Assembly: GCF_030867095.1 (NCBI RefSeq)
Contig: NC_081831.1
Span: 22,172,001 to 22,236,000 of the forward strand
From: Alligator mississippiensis
Taxonomy: Eukaryota > Chordata > Crocodylia > Alligatoridae
DNA: 64,000 nucleotides
Direction of reading: 5' to 3'
Numbering within the stretch: the stretch's first letter is position 1; every line of letters starts with the position of its first letter. Below are positions 32,811 through 45,095 of the stretch, piece by piece. The notes under the pieces are model-generated. The model was not told where the DNA came from and did not search any database. It worked only from the letters and a program-made list of their open reading frames with translations. A program made the translations under genes and the position numbers.

Positions 32811-33172
32811 CTTGTACATGAGAGCTGTACCATGAGTGCCAGGCTGGGGGAGTACTGGGGGGGGCCTGAGGCCCATGGGAGGATACCACAGAGAACCCCA
32901 CTTTGGAGAGGATCTGGGGGAGAGTGGGTCTCGGGGACTGCACTCTGTGCTACAGCTGCCTGCCACCCTGGGTCTCAGCCATGGGGCCACGGCAGGTGTT
33001 GTGTGGCTGTGGCAAGCTTGTGCGTGCCCTCATGGTTGGGAGGAGACTTCATGGGCAGCCGCTGGTTCCTAGACTGTGCCCATGGTGGCAAGGGTGGACT
33101 GGCTGCCTTGGCCACATGCCCCATGGCAGGTGCCACATCTCATATGCTCCTGGCATTTCTGTCCCATCCCAG

Positions 33173-33408
33173 GGGCCCTGAAGTGGGTGACACTGGAGCT
33201 GCTGCCTATGCTGGAGGAGGGTGAGACCTACCTGGTGACCTGCTGGATGGATCTACTTGGTGACCTGCTGGGTGGGCAACATGATGCCACTGGATATCTC
33301 CACCTCCAGGGTAGTCCCAATGTTGTTGTCACTCCACAGCCCAGAGGCAGGAGCCTGTTGGGGGCAACCAGCCTAGTCCGGCATTGCCACTCACTCACGC
33401 TGGGCTAG
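33173..33408 (+). pseudogene. Isolated ICAM-type Ig-domain exon relic
   Basis: A good acceptor (CTGTCCCATCCCAG) ends at 33172. Read in phase 1, like every ICAM exon in this window, the sequence gives ALKWVTLELLPMLEEGETYL then VTCWM. This fits the start of an ICAM Ig domain (W-V-x-L-x-x-L-P .. G .. V-T-C). Similarity stops there: a 24-base stretch is tandemly repeated and no second domain cysteine context follows. It does not match exon 2, 3 or 4 of the intact gene, so it may come from a different, lost ICAM paralogue. Chance similarity is possible. Confidence 0.33.
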
Positions 33409-34379
33409 TCCAGGCCAGGAAGGGAGCAGCTGAGGCTCTCCTGCACATGGAGGGAATGCAGATGTTTACACTGAAATCACTTCCTTCCACTTGGCCTGGG
33501 ATTTCCCAGTGACGCTCCCTTTCTCATCCAGGGAGCCTGGGGAGATCTGCCTGGATCTGGCTTCTGCCATCCCTGCTTCAGAAACTAAACTCCCAGGGCA
33601 GTATTGCCTGGTGGGGAGAGCTGCGCGAGAGCATCATCTTGCAGCTGCAGTCTGGGCTGTGCGGGCCTGATCTAGGCCTGGGGAGTCTGATGACAAGTGC
33701 TGTGGGCCTGATCCTGATATAGGGGGTCTGAGTGGAGCCCAGTGTGATGGACCCAATGCCTGACTGGGGGGGGAGTTTCCAGTTGGGAACCATTGAGCCC
33801 CTCTGGACACCTGCCACCTGCAGGGGAAGTTGCCACCATGCATCCTTTGTTTTTTGTTTGTTTGTTTTTAATTTTGGGCCTCAGGCCAAATTAGACAAAT
33901 CCGATCCAAATTCCACTGTCTGAGCAGCCTGTGTTGCACTACTACTGGCATGTATTCTCCCTCCCAGATTCTTCAGCCTGGGGCTTCAGATGCTCTCAAG
34001 TTCATTGCAGGCATCCTATGTGCAGGTCCCAAACCGAGGCCTTGGGGTTCAGTTGCCCCAGAGGCTCACCTGCCTTTAACCCAAAAAGGCAAAAGGAGCA
34101 AGCTAGGGAGAAGTCCTCCATCTCCATAAAGCAGCTGAGATCCTCCCACTGGGAGGCTACAATAGACTCTTGTAGGGGGCCTGTCTGCAGTGCATTGGAC
34201 AGGTCTCTACCCTTCACTATACAATGCCATTGAAGGGAGCTGGGCTGAGGGAGAGGGACAGGGGGAGAACTGGGTCAGGCTGGGTGGGGCTGGGAGGGAG
34301 GAGTGGGAGGGGAGGGGGAGAGCGGCAGGGGAGGGGAGGGGGAGAGTGGCAGGGGAGGGGGGGGCCCTGGGTTGGCCTG
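33409..34379. other. Intergenic stretch, nothing recognised
   Basis: No gene or known repeat was recognised. It passes at about 34225-34370 into a G-rich GGGGAGGGGGAGAG tract that borders the second duplication copy. Confidence 0.45.
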
Positions 34380-34770
34380 TCTGCCTGCTGGCACTGGGCT
34401 GGCACTGGCTGTAAGATGAGCCTGCAGGGGAGATGGTGCCAGAATGTGGCTGCCTCTGGGGGGCGGTGGGAATGCTTCCCAGGGGTGGGGCAGGACAGGA
34501 CCTGGCTGTGACCAGGCTCTGGTAGGGACTTGCCAATCCCCTTTCCTAAAATGGATCTTGCTAGTATCCTGGTGGCCCCTCTCGGTGTCTGTGTCCCCCT
34601 CTCCATGCCCAGACCCATGCACCCCCAGCCTCACCCCACCAAATCCTGTGGTGGAGTTTGGGGGCTCCATGGACCTGAACTGCACCTGCACCAATGCCAG
34701 CCAGCTAGACTGGCAGGTGCTGATGTGGAAGATGATGCAATGGGGGCCCAGCTGATTGTCTCCGAGTGTC

Positions 34771-35955
34771 ATCAGCTTATATACATATACACACAGATAT
34801 GTAGCAGACTTACCTTTTTGGGGCTTGGTTTGAGTCCCAGGCTTAAGGGTCTGCTGTTTGATTGGTGGAGCCCACCCACCAATCTGGAGGCAGCACAAGG
34901 AAAGCAATGCCCTGCCCTTTTCCAAAGGTAGGGAGCAAGGAGCAGCTGGACCTGAACTGAAACTGTGCCAGCCAGGTCTGGAGAACTTCAGGGTGAAGCC
35001 CCTAAACAGTATAAAAGTGGAGCATGCTTGGCATAGATGATGAGGGAGGGTGAGAAGAGAGGAGCTCCAGAGATGGCCATCCTTGGGACCCCGCCTGAGC
35101 ATCATCAGTGTGCGAATCGGCACATGGGGATCAGTCTCTAGGAGCCACTTGAGGTGGCTTGAGCCTGCGAACCTGGCAAGCAGCTGAGCAGTTGCTGTGC
35201 AGATCACCACACAGAGAGCTGACCCCGGGAGCAGCTCAAGGCTGCTCAGACCCCACATGGTGTGCAGATTGGCATGGAGAATCTGCCCTGGGAGCAACTT
35301 GTGGCTGCTCGGGCCTCACCCAGTGTACGGGTTGGTGCACAGAGGACCTGCTTGGGAGCAGCTCACAGCTGCTCAAGTTAGCCCCGGCCCTAGGCTGAGT
35401 GACCAGAGCCCCGCAGTGTGGCTCTGCCCATAGGCGACTGATAGCGGGTGCACGGGGGTGCATGTGCCCCCCCCATCAGCTGACGCTGATCCTGTCAGTA
35501 GGGCAGGTGCCCCACTGAGAGGACTGCTGCTGTCGGCAGCTTCTGCAGGTGTCCCCCCAGATTCAGGAGGCACCAGTCACCCATGGCTCCACCTTTAACT
35601 AAAAGAGCCCCGGTGCCCAGAGCAGGGTCCAGGAAAAGGAGGACCCCAGATGTGAGACCGGGGAACCGCAGCCTGTAAAGGTTTGGCTTCCACGCGAGAG
35701 AGAGAGAGCCCTGGGCTGCCCAGTGCGGGGTGCCAGGCCACCAAGGAAAGCCAAAGGCACCAGTGGAGAGAGGCTCTCATGGGATCGGCCACCAGGGGAC
35801 GAGCCTTGGCTGCTTCAGAGAGGAAGCATGAGTTTTTGGGGAAGTGGGCCCCGCAGGGGAGGCAGGCACAGGACAGGAAGGTCTGCCACCTCCACCCTCC
35901 GTTGCAGGAGAAGCGTGTCTATATCCTAGGACCCTAAAGGGGAGGGGCTCCAAGG
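34771..35955. other. Unclassified insert with TATA box and ~75-bp tandem units
   Basis: This is the left part of the insertion complex in ICAM pseudo-exon 2. A TATAAAAG box lies near 35012. About four tandem units of ~75 bases follow (35105-35385), each with a GGAGCAGCT..GGCTGCTC inverted word. This resembles a promoter-bearing repeat end, perhaps of an LTR fossil, but no terminal repeats or coding remnant identify it. Confidence 0.35.
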
Positions 35956-35959
35956 AAAC

Positions 35960-37018
35960 CCCTGGGGGGCATACCGAGTGTGCTCCCTATTGGATGGGTC
36001 GGTATCGACCTGGAAGGGTGTGGGCAGTGGGGTCCTGCAGGGCTCGGTCCTAGGACCGATACTCTTCAATGTCTTCATCAGCAACTTGGACGAGGGAGTG
36101 AAGTGTACTCTGTCCAAGTTTGCGGATGACACAAAACTGTGGGGAGAAGTGGACATGCCGGAGGGCAGGGAACAACTACAAGCAGACCTGGACAGGTTGG
36201 ACATATGGGCAGAAAACAACAGAATCCAATTCAACAAGGAGAAATGCAAAGTGCTGCACCTAGGGAAGAAAAATGTCCAGCATACCTACTGCCTAGGAAA
36301 TGACCTGCTTGGTGGCATGGAAGCGGAAAGGGATCTTGGAGTCCTAGTGGACTCCAAGATGAACATGAGTCGGCAGTGTGATGAAGCCATCAGAAAAGCT
36401 AATGGCACTTGATCGTGCATCAGCGGATGCATGACGAGCAGAGCCAAGGAGGTGATACTTCCCCTCTATCGGGCACTGGTCAGACCGCATTTGGAATACT
36501 GTGTGCATTTTTGGGTGCTGCACTTCAAGAGGGATGTGGATAACCTGGAGAGGGTCCAGAGAAGGGCCACTCGTATGGTTAAGGGCTTGCAGGCCAAGCC
36601 CTATGAGGAAAGACTAGGGCACCTGGACCTCTTCAGCTTCCGCAAGAGAAGGTTGAGAGGCGACCTTGTGGCTGCCTATAAGTTCATCACGGGGGCACAG
36701 AAGGGAATTGGTGAGGCTTTACTCACCAAGGCACCCCTGGGGGTTACAAGAAATAATGGCCACAAGCTAGCAGACAGCAGATTTAGACGAGACATTAGGA
36801 AGAACTTCTTCACAGTTCAAGTGGCCAAGGTCTGGAACGGGCTCCCAAGGGAGGTGGTGCTCTCCCCTACCCTGGGGGTCTTCAAGAGGAGGTTAGATAG
36901 GCATCTAGCTGGGGTCATCTAAACCCAGCACTCTTTCCTGCCTATGCAGGGGGTCAGACTCTATGATCTATTGAGGTCCCTTCCGACCCTAACATCTATG
37001 AATCTATGAATCTATTAT
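35960..37018 (+). mobile_element. CR1 LINE 3' end, plus strand
   Basis: Frames 35978-36412 and 36431-36922 give [32 protein letters not shown] (the reverse-transcriptase F-A-D-D motif), [11 protein letters not shown] and RRLRGDLVAAYKFI. The 3' tail is CATCTATGAATCTATGAATC. Only one stop interrupts these two frames, so this is one of the younger CR1 copies here. It is nearly the same subfamily as the copy at 43785-45095. Confidence 0.92.
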
Positions 37019-37089
37019 GGGTGATTGTTGTTGTGTCAAGGTCTATATAGCTATGGGTATTCTTTAAGGGAGTTTATATGGTTCACGTA

Positions 37090-39462
37090 GGTTCCTAGCC
37101 AAGATAGAGGACCTCCATCTAACTCAGGAGGTGCACAGCCCCACAAGGGGAGATGTCTTGTTGGATCTGGTGCTGGCCACAGGATTCCACCTCATGAGGG
37201 ACTGCGGGTGCTCGACCACCTGGGCGACAGCGATCATCGCCTGCTGGAATTCACCATCCAGCGCAAGGTGGCAAAAGGTTGCAGCAAGGCAGCAGCCCTG
37301 GACTTCAGGAGGGAGGATTTCAATGAGGTAAGAAGAATAGTTGGGGAAGTACTGAGGTCCCAGTGGGGAGGGGCATCAGGTGTCCAAGAAGAGTGGTCGT
37401 TCCTTAAGGAGACGATCCTCCATGCCCAAAGGGAGGTAATCCCAACAAGGATCAAAGGGGGCAAGAGGGCGCAAAAGCCCCCAGGGCTCACCAAAAGCTT
37501 ACGGGAACATCTCCTAGCTAAAAGGGAGGCATACACCCAACGGAAGGGAGGGGCCATCACCAGAGAGGGCTATACCTCGGTTGCTCAGGGCTGCAGGGGG
37601 CGGTCAGGAAGGCCAAGGCGGAGATGGACTTGGGACTAGCTATCTGGATCAAGGACAACAAGAAGTCTTTTTTTAAATACATAGGGGGCAAAAAGAAGGT
37701 ACCAGGTAATGTGGGGCCTCTGCAAGACATGCTAGGAAATCTGGCTGTTGCACCAGAGAACAAGGCTAACCTATTTAACGATTTCTTTGCCTCCATTTTC
37801 CTGAGCAGGGACCAGATCAGCCCATCTGCTGGGACCCCCTCAGGCCCTGGGGGAGGCACATCCAGGCCTAGGGTCAGTGAGGATCTAGTCAGGGAACTTC
37901 TGGAGGGACTGGACATATTTAAATCAGCTGGTCCTGATGACCTCCACCCCAGAGTGCTGAGGGAATTAGCAGAGGTCATTGCAGGACCCCTGGCACGGCT
38001 TTACAAGCACTTGTGGTGCTCTGGCGTGGTGCCAGAGGACTGAAAAAGGGCCAATGTGGTTCCCATTTTCAAAAAAGGGAGGAAGGAGGACCCAGGAAAC
38101 TATAGGCCAGTTAGTCTTACCTCAATCCTGGGTAAGCTTTTGGGAGAATTATCCTGGCTCATGTCCACGAGGGGCCAGCAGGGGAGATTATGCTTAGGGA
38201 CAACCAACACGGGTTCATTAGAGGCAGGTCCTGTCAGACCAACCTGGTGGCCTTCTATGACCAGGTCACAACATCCTTAGACACAGGTGTCGCAGTGGAC
38301 ATAGTCTTTCTGGACTTCAGGAAGACCTTCGACACTGTCTCTCACCCCATTCTCATTAAAAAACTAGGGGACTGTGGCGTTCACACCTACACAGTCAAAT
38401 GGGTCGCTAACTGGCTGGAGGGCCGCACCCAGAGAGTGGTGGTGGATGGGTCATTTTTGACCTGGAGGGATGGGGCAGTGGGGTCCCCCAGGGCTTGGTC
38501 CTCAGACCCGCACTGTTCAACTTCTTCCTCAGTGACTTGGACAAGGGGGTAAAAAGCACCCTATTCAAATTTGCTGACGACACTAAGATGTGGGGGGATG
38601 TGGGCAAGCTAGAAGGGAGGAATAGGCTGCAACTGGACCTAGACAGGTTACGAGGTGGGCAGATGAGAACAGGATGGGTTTCAACACTGACAAGTGAAGG
38701 GTAATGTATCTGGGGAGGAAGAACCAGCAGCAGACCTACAGGCTGGGGAGCTGCCTTCTTGTCAGTGCAGAGGCAGAAAAGGATCTTGGAATCATTACTG
38801 ATGCCAAAATGAACATGGGCCGACAGTGTGGGGACGCGGTCAGGAAGGCCAACCACACCTTGTCGTGCATCCACAGATGCATCTCAAGCAGATCCAAGGA
38901 GATGATCCTCCTCCTCTATGTGGCACTGGCCAGACCACAGTTGGAGTACTGCGTCCAGTTCTGGGCGCTGCACTTCAGGAGGGATGTGGAAAGCATTGAG
39001 AGGGTCCAGAGGAGGGCCACCCGCATTATCGGGGGCAGCAGGGCAGGCCCTACGAGGAGAGGCTATGGGACCTGAACCTGTTCAGCCTCCACAAGAGAAG
39101 GCTGAGGGGGAATCTAGTGGCCTGTTACAAACTTGTCAGGGGGGACCAGCAGGCACTGGGGGAGTCCCTGTTCCCCCGAGCACTACAAGGAGTGACTAGA
39201 AATAATGGTCACAAGCTGGCAGAGGGTAGATTCAGACTAGACATCAGGAGGCGCTACTTCACTGTCAGGGCAGCTAGGATCTGGAACCAACTTCCAAGCA
39301 AAGTGGTGCTGGCTCCTACCCTGGGAGTCTTTAAGAGGAGGCTAGACGAACACCTTGCTGGGGTTGTTTGACCCCAGTACTTTTTTCTGCCATGGCAGGG
39401 GGTCGGACTTGATGATCTGCTCATGTCCCTTCCAACCCTACCTACTATGAAACTATGTGTTC
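37090..39462 (+). mobile_element. CR1 LINE, longest copy, plus strand
   Basis: It starts within the endonuclease domain (LDHLGDSDHRLLEFTI at 37208 onward) and continues through the linker (NLFNDFFASIFLSRDQ), the reverse transcriptase ([46 protein letters not shown]) and the C-terminus ([11 protein letters not shown], ending 39371). The 3' end is near 39462. Several frameshifts divide the reading frame, and it lies immediately 3' of another plus-strand CR1. Confidence 0.92.
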
Positions 39463-39899
39463 TTAATGTATTAATATGTACATTTGTATTGTTACTTGGT
39501 AGGCCTAGGGAATATTATTATTAACTTATTTGGGTTATATAAGTAGATTACCCATATGTGTTTATTGTCCTGTAACCTTAACTATCTTGTTTAATGTGGT
39601 AATTATTATATATGCTGTAAGTTATCTGGTTTATGTGGATTGTGGGATATTACGTGCAGTGTCACATGCTAAACTTTATTGTAAATATTTCATGTTTTAT
39701 CTTAAGTATGTGTATTTACTAGAGTAATAAATTGTATATAGTTAAGCACTTGGTCTCAGCCTGTAGAGCCTTGGCTCTGTAGAGAGGAGAGGGAACTGCT
39801 CTAATAGTTGGACCCTCCATCAGCACCCTGCCTGACCCCCACCACTGTCTTTGGAAGACAGGGCACAACCCCCTGGGTGTACCTGGGCTACACGTATAT
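39463..39899. other. AT-rich unclassified stretch
   Basis: AT-rich sequence with AGTAATAAATTG near 39722, followed by a GC-richer part. It lies between the CR1 and the Tx1-like fragment. It could be the end of a fossil retroelement, but nothing identifies the family. Confidence 0.35.
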
Positions 39900-41145
39900 A
39901 AAGTTATACATATAAATCCTCTATCGTAGGCTTTCCATCACACCTCTTAAACTACATTAAGAAATCCACACACCCATTACAATAAACTCACCCTTTCCCC
40001 TGAGCTCCCACCCTCTTCCCTTCCCTGACCCAAATGCAGTCCCTTCATCCAGGCCCCGACTGGAGGTTGACATTCTCAGTAGGTCTGTGCAAAATTTCGC
40101 TGGGTGTTTCATTTCAAAGCTGTTTCAACATGTTTTGAGCTCAAAACAGCGAAATCGAAATGAAACAAAAGGCTTCAAAATGAAACAAGGGCACTCGAAA
40201 GTTTTGAAATGTTTCCAGTTTCGAAACCAGGCTTACTGGGCTTCAGCACCAGTCCCAGGAGGCAGCAGCAGCTTCCCGTCATCTGGCATGCAGATCTGGG
40301 GGCTCAAACCCCAAGAGGGCTGTGGGGCTGCGCTGGACTCGTCCTGGGGGGTGCAAGCCCCCGGATCTGTGTGCTGAATGAGAGGAGGCTGCCGCTGCTG
40401 CCTGGGACCGGTGGCAGCAGCAATCTTCCCTGGCACTGGGCGTGGGCTGTGCCCAGCACTGGTCCCAGGCTGTAGCCTGAGCCTCCTCTCATCCAGCACA
40501 GATCTGGGAGCTCACACCCCCGGGAGGAGTCCGGCACAGCCTGGTAGCCCTCCTGGGTGTACAAGCTCCTGGAGCTGCATGCAGGATGACAGCAGGCTGT
40601 CGCTGCCGGCAAGTGTCAGGACTTTTGGTTTGACCACTTTGAGGTGGAGTTTCCCAGAAACCTCTGCACCTATCTCCTTGAAACTTGACAAGGTTCATGC
40701 CCTCGGAAGGGGCTACCTTCTCTGCAATTTTCATCCAAAACAGAGAAGAAATGTCAATGTTTTAGGCATTTTCATGACTCCCCATTGGGCAAAACGTTGA
40801 AACTCGTCAAAACAGTGAAAAATTTTCAATGAAAAGAAATGGGACAGTGCTTTGAAATGAAATGATGAAATGAAGCACTGTCCCTTTGAAAAGGTGAAAC
40901 AGACATCGAAACAAAATGATGGTGTTTCGCACAACCCTGCATTCACTGTCCTTATCGCTATCAATGTCACTGTCACTTTCACTGCTGATCCTATTGTTAT
41001 CCTTCTTGCTGTCTCCAGATCCAGTTGCATCGCTGTCCTCTTCTTTCTTCCTGTCCACTTCCCTTCTCAGGGAGGTTTTGAACAGGTTGTGCCAAGTGTC
41101 TCTTTTCTAGGTGGAATTGTCTGTGTCCACTTCGTCCTCTCTCAC
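39900..41145 (-). mobile_element. Tx1-like LINE 3' end, minus strand
   Basis: Reverse-complemented, this matches the 3' end of the plus-strand copy at 53830-54190. Shared words are GAGACACTTGGCACA, ACTGGA(C/T)CTGGAGACAG, GTGACAGTGACA and GGCAGTGAATG-like, and the 3' untranslated CCCATTACAATAAA / CCCGTTACAATAAA (plus-strand sense). It is split by a DNA element at 40079-40938: the left flank ends CATTCTCAG and the right flank resumes CATTCACTG, which are nearly contiguous in the other copy. Confidence 0.7.
40079..40938. mobile_element. Non-autonomous DNA element with GAAAC-rich ends
   Basis: The left end TAGGTCTGTGCAAAATTTCG is the inverted partner of the right end GTGTTTCGCACAACCCTG. Both termini are followed by GTTTCATTTC/GAAATGAAAC words able to form hairpins. 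The centre (40220-40615) is GC-rich and itself partly palindromic (GCAGATCTGGG with TCCTCTCATC). The right part (40620-40938) matches 30485-30780. No coding capacity was seen. Confidence 0.55.
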
Positions 41146-42929
41146 CGCTTTCCACTTTCTGAGCATCAACATCTCAGCCTGGAGCTCAGTGTCCCTGCAG
41201 TGCTATAGGCAGGGCCCTGAGGGCCAGACCATCGCTAAGGATATGCTCCATGTGTATGGTGAGGACTGGCTCCCACCCTTATCCCCAATGCCCAGCACCC
41301 TGCCAGGGTGGGGGACCTCCAGCACCCCCCACACTTCCCGGGTGCCCTCCTAAGGTTCTCCAGGCCCAGGAAAGAAGCCCTGAAAAAAAGAACCAGGTTC
41401 CCAGCATCTCTATCTTTGCATGTTTGAGCCCATCCTTTCCCAGAGAACCCAGGAGTCCAGGTTCCCAGCCCAGTTAGAGGTCTCCTCCCCCATTCTGCTC
41501 CCCATGACCTCTGCCCATCTCGCCACAGAGCTCTCCTGTCCCAAGATCCACCCAGATGCTGAGATTGTGGCTTGGCCCAGGGGGCAGGTCTTTTGCAGCA
41601 TCTATGCCCGCACGTCGAATGTCAGACCATGACCTCAACTTGACACTGAGCAGTAGTGGCTAAGAATGGCTCAGAAACCACAGGAACCACCCCTGCAGTA
41701 CAACTTCATCCCAGAGCCTGGACAGGATGATACCAAGCTTGTGTGTGAGGCCAAGCTGCACGTGGGCCAGGAGGAGGTGTCCAGGAACACCTGTGCCACC
41801 CTATGTCTCTCAGGTGAGTGGGGCTGAGGGAGGGGTCAGCACAGGCCTTGAGGTGCAGGACACCTGGGTTCATTCCTTCAGATACTCCCACATCACACTG
41901 AGGAGAGGGGTCGGGGTTTGGGTGCCAGGACTGCTGGGCTCTCTCCCAGGTCTGGGAAAGAGTGGTGGGGGGAGGGCTGTCTTCTGGGATGGAGTAGTGT
42001 GCGGCACAGTGCTGGGAGCCAGACCATCTGGGTTTGATTGAGGATGAGTGAGAGCTGGGAGTGGTGTGGTGGGACTGGGATCCAGGATACCTGGGTTCTG
42101 TTCCTGGTTCACAGAAGCCTTTAGCAGCTGGGTTGTTCTTTTCACCTTCAGGTGCAAAGCCTGGGCTGGGGACTGAGCTGTTCCCAGGGCTTTCTGGCTC
42201 TGCCCAGCTCCAGTCCTGCTTCTAGCTGAGACTGGGAGGAGCAGGCAGGGAAGGAAAGCCTGGCAACAGGTGGCAGAGAGGAGAGAGAAAGCAATTCCTC
42301 ATCTTCACCCTAACCCTGTGCGCTGTGGAAGAAGGAAGGAACTGCCTGGGTGGCTCCGGGAATCTGCCCAGCTCCTACAGGTGTCATGGCCATGCTGCCC
42401 AGGGCAGCCCAGCTCTGTGCCCCACATCCCCTGGACACGTGGAGTTGTGGCCTCAGGGACCCCTGCACCAGCCTAGTGAATGACACCTTCTGTCCCCCTC
42501 CCTCAGCCACACCCTACAATGTCAGCATCTGGGCTGAGTAGATGTCAGTGGCAGCTGGTGGCAACATTGTGGTGTGGTGCTGTGTGCAGGGGGACACATT
42601 GCCTGCACAGCACTGGGTGCTGCCCTACAAGAATGGTGTGCAGTGGCTGGACAATGGCAACACTGGGACCATCAGCACGGCCCAGAGCATCCACAGTGGC
42701 ACCTACAATTGCACGGCTGAGAGCCGCCTTGGGAGTGCCACGGGCCAGACTGATGTGCTGGTGGAAGGTGAGAAGCCATGCACACTGGGTGAGTTAGTCC
42801 CTGTGGCTCCAAGCTCCACCTGGGTGACTGAACTAGCTGAATGCTAGTGGGTGGGGGGGAGGAGTGGGGCACGTTCAAAGAGGGTAGATTGATCAGTGCT
42901 TGTAGGTGGCAGGCAGAGATGCCCTATCT

Positions 42930-43395
42930 GGGGACGGGTGGATGTGTGCCAGGATCTAGTGATGGATGGATGTTAGCATCATGTGATGGATGCACAGATG
43001 GATGGATGAATGGATGACAGGATCTAGTGATGGATGGATGGATGGATGGATGGATGGATGGATGGATGGATGGATGGATGGATGGATTCTAGCATCCAGT
43101 GATGGATGGACAGATAGATGCCATTCTAGTGGCAAATAGACAGATGGATGGGTGGGTACCAGGATTGGGTTATGGATGGACAGATGAATGGATGGGTGGG
43201 TGCTAGGATCTAGTAATGGGCAGACAGATGGATAGATAGATGTTAGCCTGTAGTGATGGGCGGATACATAGGTGCCAGGATCTAGTAAGGGGGGTTGGAT
43301 ACTAAGATCTAATGATAGACATACAGATCAATGGATGGATGCTAGGCTTTAGCAATGAATGGATAGATGGATGGATGCTGGGATCTAGTGATGGG
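42930..43395. repeat. (GGAT)n tract in pseudogene intron 4
   Basis: Counterpart of the tract in the intact gene. It includes a pure GGAT run at about 43030-43087 and longer degenerate units with GATCTAGTGATGG. Confidence 0.9.
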
Positions 43396-43784
43396 GACGG
43401 TGGGAGAAAGGGAGGGGTGGAGTAAGCTGGATGTAAAGGTGAGGGGTGGGGAGGGGGGGGAGCTGGGACTGCAGCTGAATGCAGGGCTGGAGGAACTTCT
43501 GGGGGATAGGGCAGGGCATGGATGGAGGTGATGGGGAGGGGGAGGGGGAGGAGGGGAAGGGAGAGGGAGAGGGAGAAGGGAGGAGGTCTCTCCAGCCCTG
43601 CCTGGTGGAAGATGCCAGTCTTAGCACCATACTCCAGGCACAGGGATGTCAGCTCCTCATTGCCATGACACCCACAATCTTTGTCCTGTTTCTACTGCAG
43701 CCTCCTCTCAGGCCTGGGTCTCACCTGTGGTCAAGGTTGTGGTTGTGGTCATAGTGCTGAGTGCTGTGGTGGCCAGTTGCTTAT

Positions 43785-45095
43785 AGATTCATAGATTCAT
43801 AAATGCTAGGGTCGGAAGGGACCTCAATAGATCATAGAGTCTGACCCCCTGCATAGGCAGGAAAGAGTGCTGGGTTTAGATGACCCCAGCTAGATGCCTA
43901 TCTAACCTCCTCTTGAAGACCCCCAGGGTAGGGGAGAGCACCACATCCCTTGGGAGCCCATTCCAGAACTTGGCCACTCGAACTGTGAAGAAGTTCTTCC
44001 TAATGTCTCGTCTAAATCTGCTGTCTGCTAGCTTGTGGCCATTATTTCTTGTAAACCCCAGGGGTGCCTTGGTGAGTAAAGCCTCACCAATTCCCTTCTG
44101 TGCCCCCATGATGAACTTATAGGCAGCCACAAGGTCGCCTCTCAACCTTCTCTTGCGGAAGCTGAAGAGGTCCAGGTGCCCTGGTCTCTCCTCATAGGGC
44201 TTGGCCTGCAAGCCCTTAACCATATGAGTGGCCCTTCTCTGGACCCTCTCCAGGTTATCCACATCCCTCTTGAAGTGCGGCGCCCAAAATTGCACGCAGT
44301 ATTCCAAATGCGGTCTGACCAGTGCCCGATAGAGGGGAAGTATCACCTCCTTGGATTTGTTTGTCATGCATCTGCTGATGCACGATAAAGTGCCATGAGC
44401 TTTTCTGATGCCTTCGTCACACTGCCAACTCATGTTCATCTTGGAGTCTACTAGGACTCCAAGATCCCTTTCCGCTTCCGTTCCACCAAGCAGGTCATTC
44501 CCCAGGCAGTAGGTATGCTAGACATTTTTCCTCCCTAGGTGCAGCACTTTGCATTTCTCCTTGTTGAATTGGATTCTGTTGTTTTCTGCCCATATGTCCA
44601 ACCTGTCCAGGTCTGCCTGTAGTTGTTCCCTGCCCTCCGACATGTCCACTTCTCCCCAGTTTTGTGTCATCCGCAAACTTGGACAGAGTACACTTCACTC
44701 CCTCGTCCAAGTTGCTGATGAAGACATTGAAGAGTATCGGTCCTAGGACCGAGCCCTGCGGGACCCCACTGCCCACACCCTTCCAGGTTGATACCGACCC
44801 ATCTACTACGACTCTCTGGGTGTGACCCTCTAGCCAATTTGCCACCCACCAGACCGTGTAGTCATCCAAGTCACAGCCTCTTAACTTTTTCACTAGTATG
44901 GGGTGGGATACCGTATCAAAGGCCTTCCTGAAGTCTAAGTAAACGATGTCAACCCCTACTCCTGCGTCCAGGCGTTTTGTAACCTGGTCATAAAAAGAGA
45001 CTAGAATAGTCAGGCATGATCTACCTGCTACGAACCCGTGCTGGTTTCCCCTCAGCATAATTTGTCCTGCCGGGCTCACGCAAATGTCCTAATTT
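43785..45095 (-). mobile_element. CR1 LINE 3' half in pseudogene transmembrane exon
   Basis: The 3' tail is at the left (AGATTCATAGATTCATAAAT). Minus-strand frames 43876-44439 and 44495-45079 encode [59 protein letters not shown] and RRLDRHLAGVI. It closely resembles the copies at 35960-37018 and 63758-64000. The exon sequence stops at TTGCTTA on its left and resumes GCTTCTTGTCC on its right, consistent with a short target duplication. Confidence 0.93.

Noticed and set aside
41146-42767. Second ICAM-like gene as a functional paralogue
   Set aside because: It lacks a first exon, has an in-frame stop and a frameshift, and is cut by insertions in exons 2 and 5.
43021-43090. Regular short repeats considered as a CRISPR-like array
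   Set aside because: This is a GGAT microsatellite without spacers, in a vertebrate intron.
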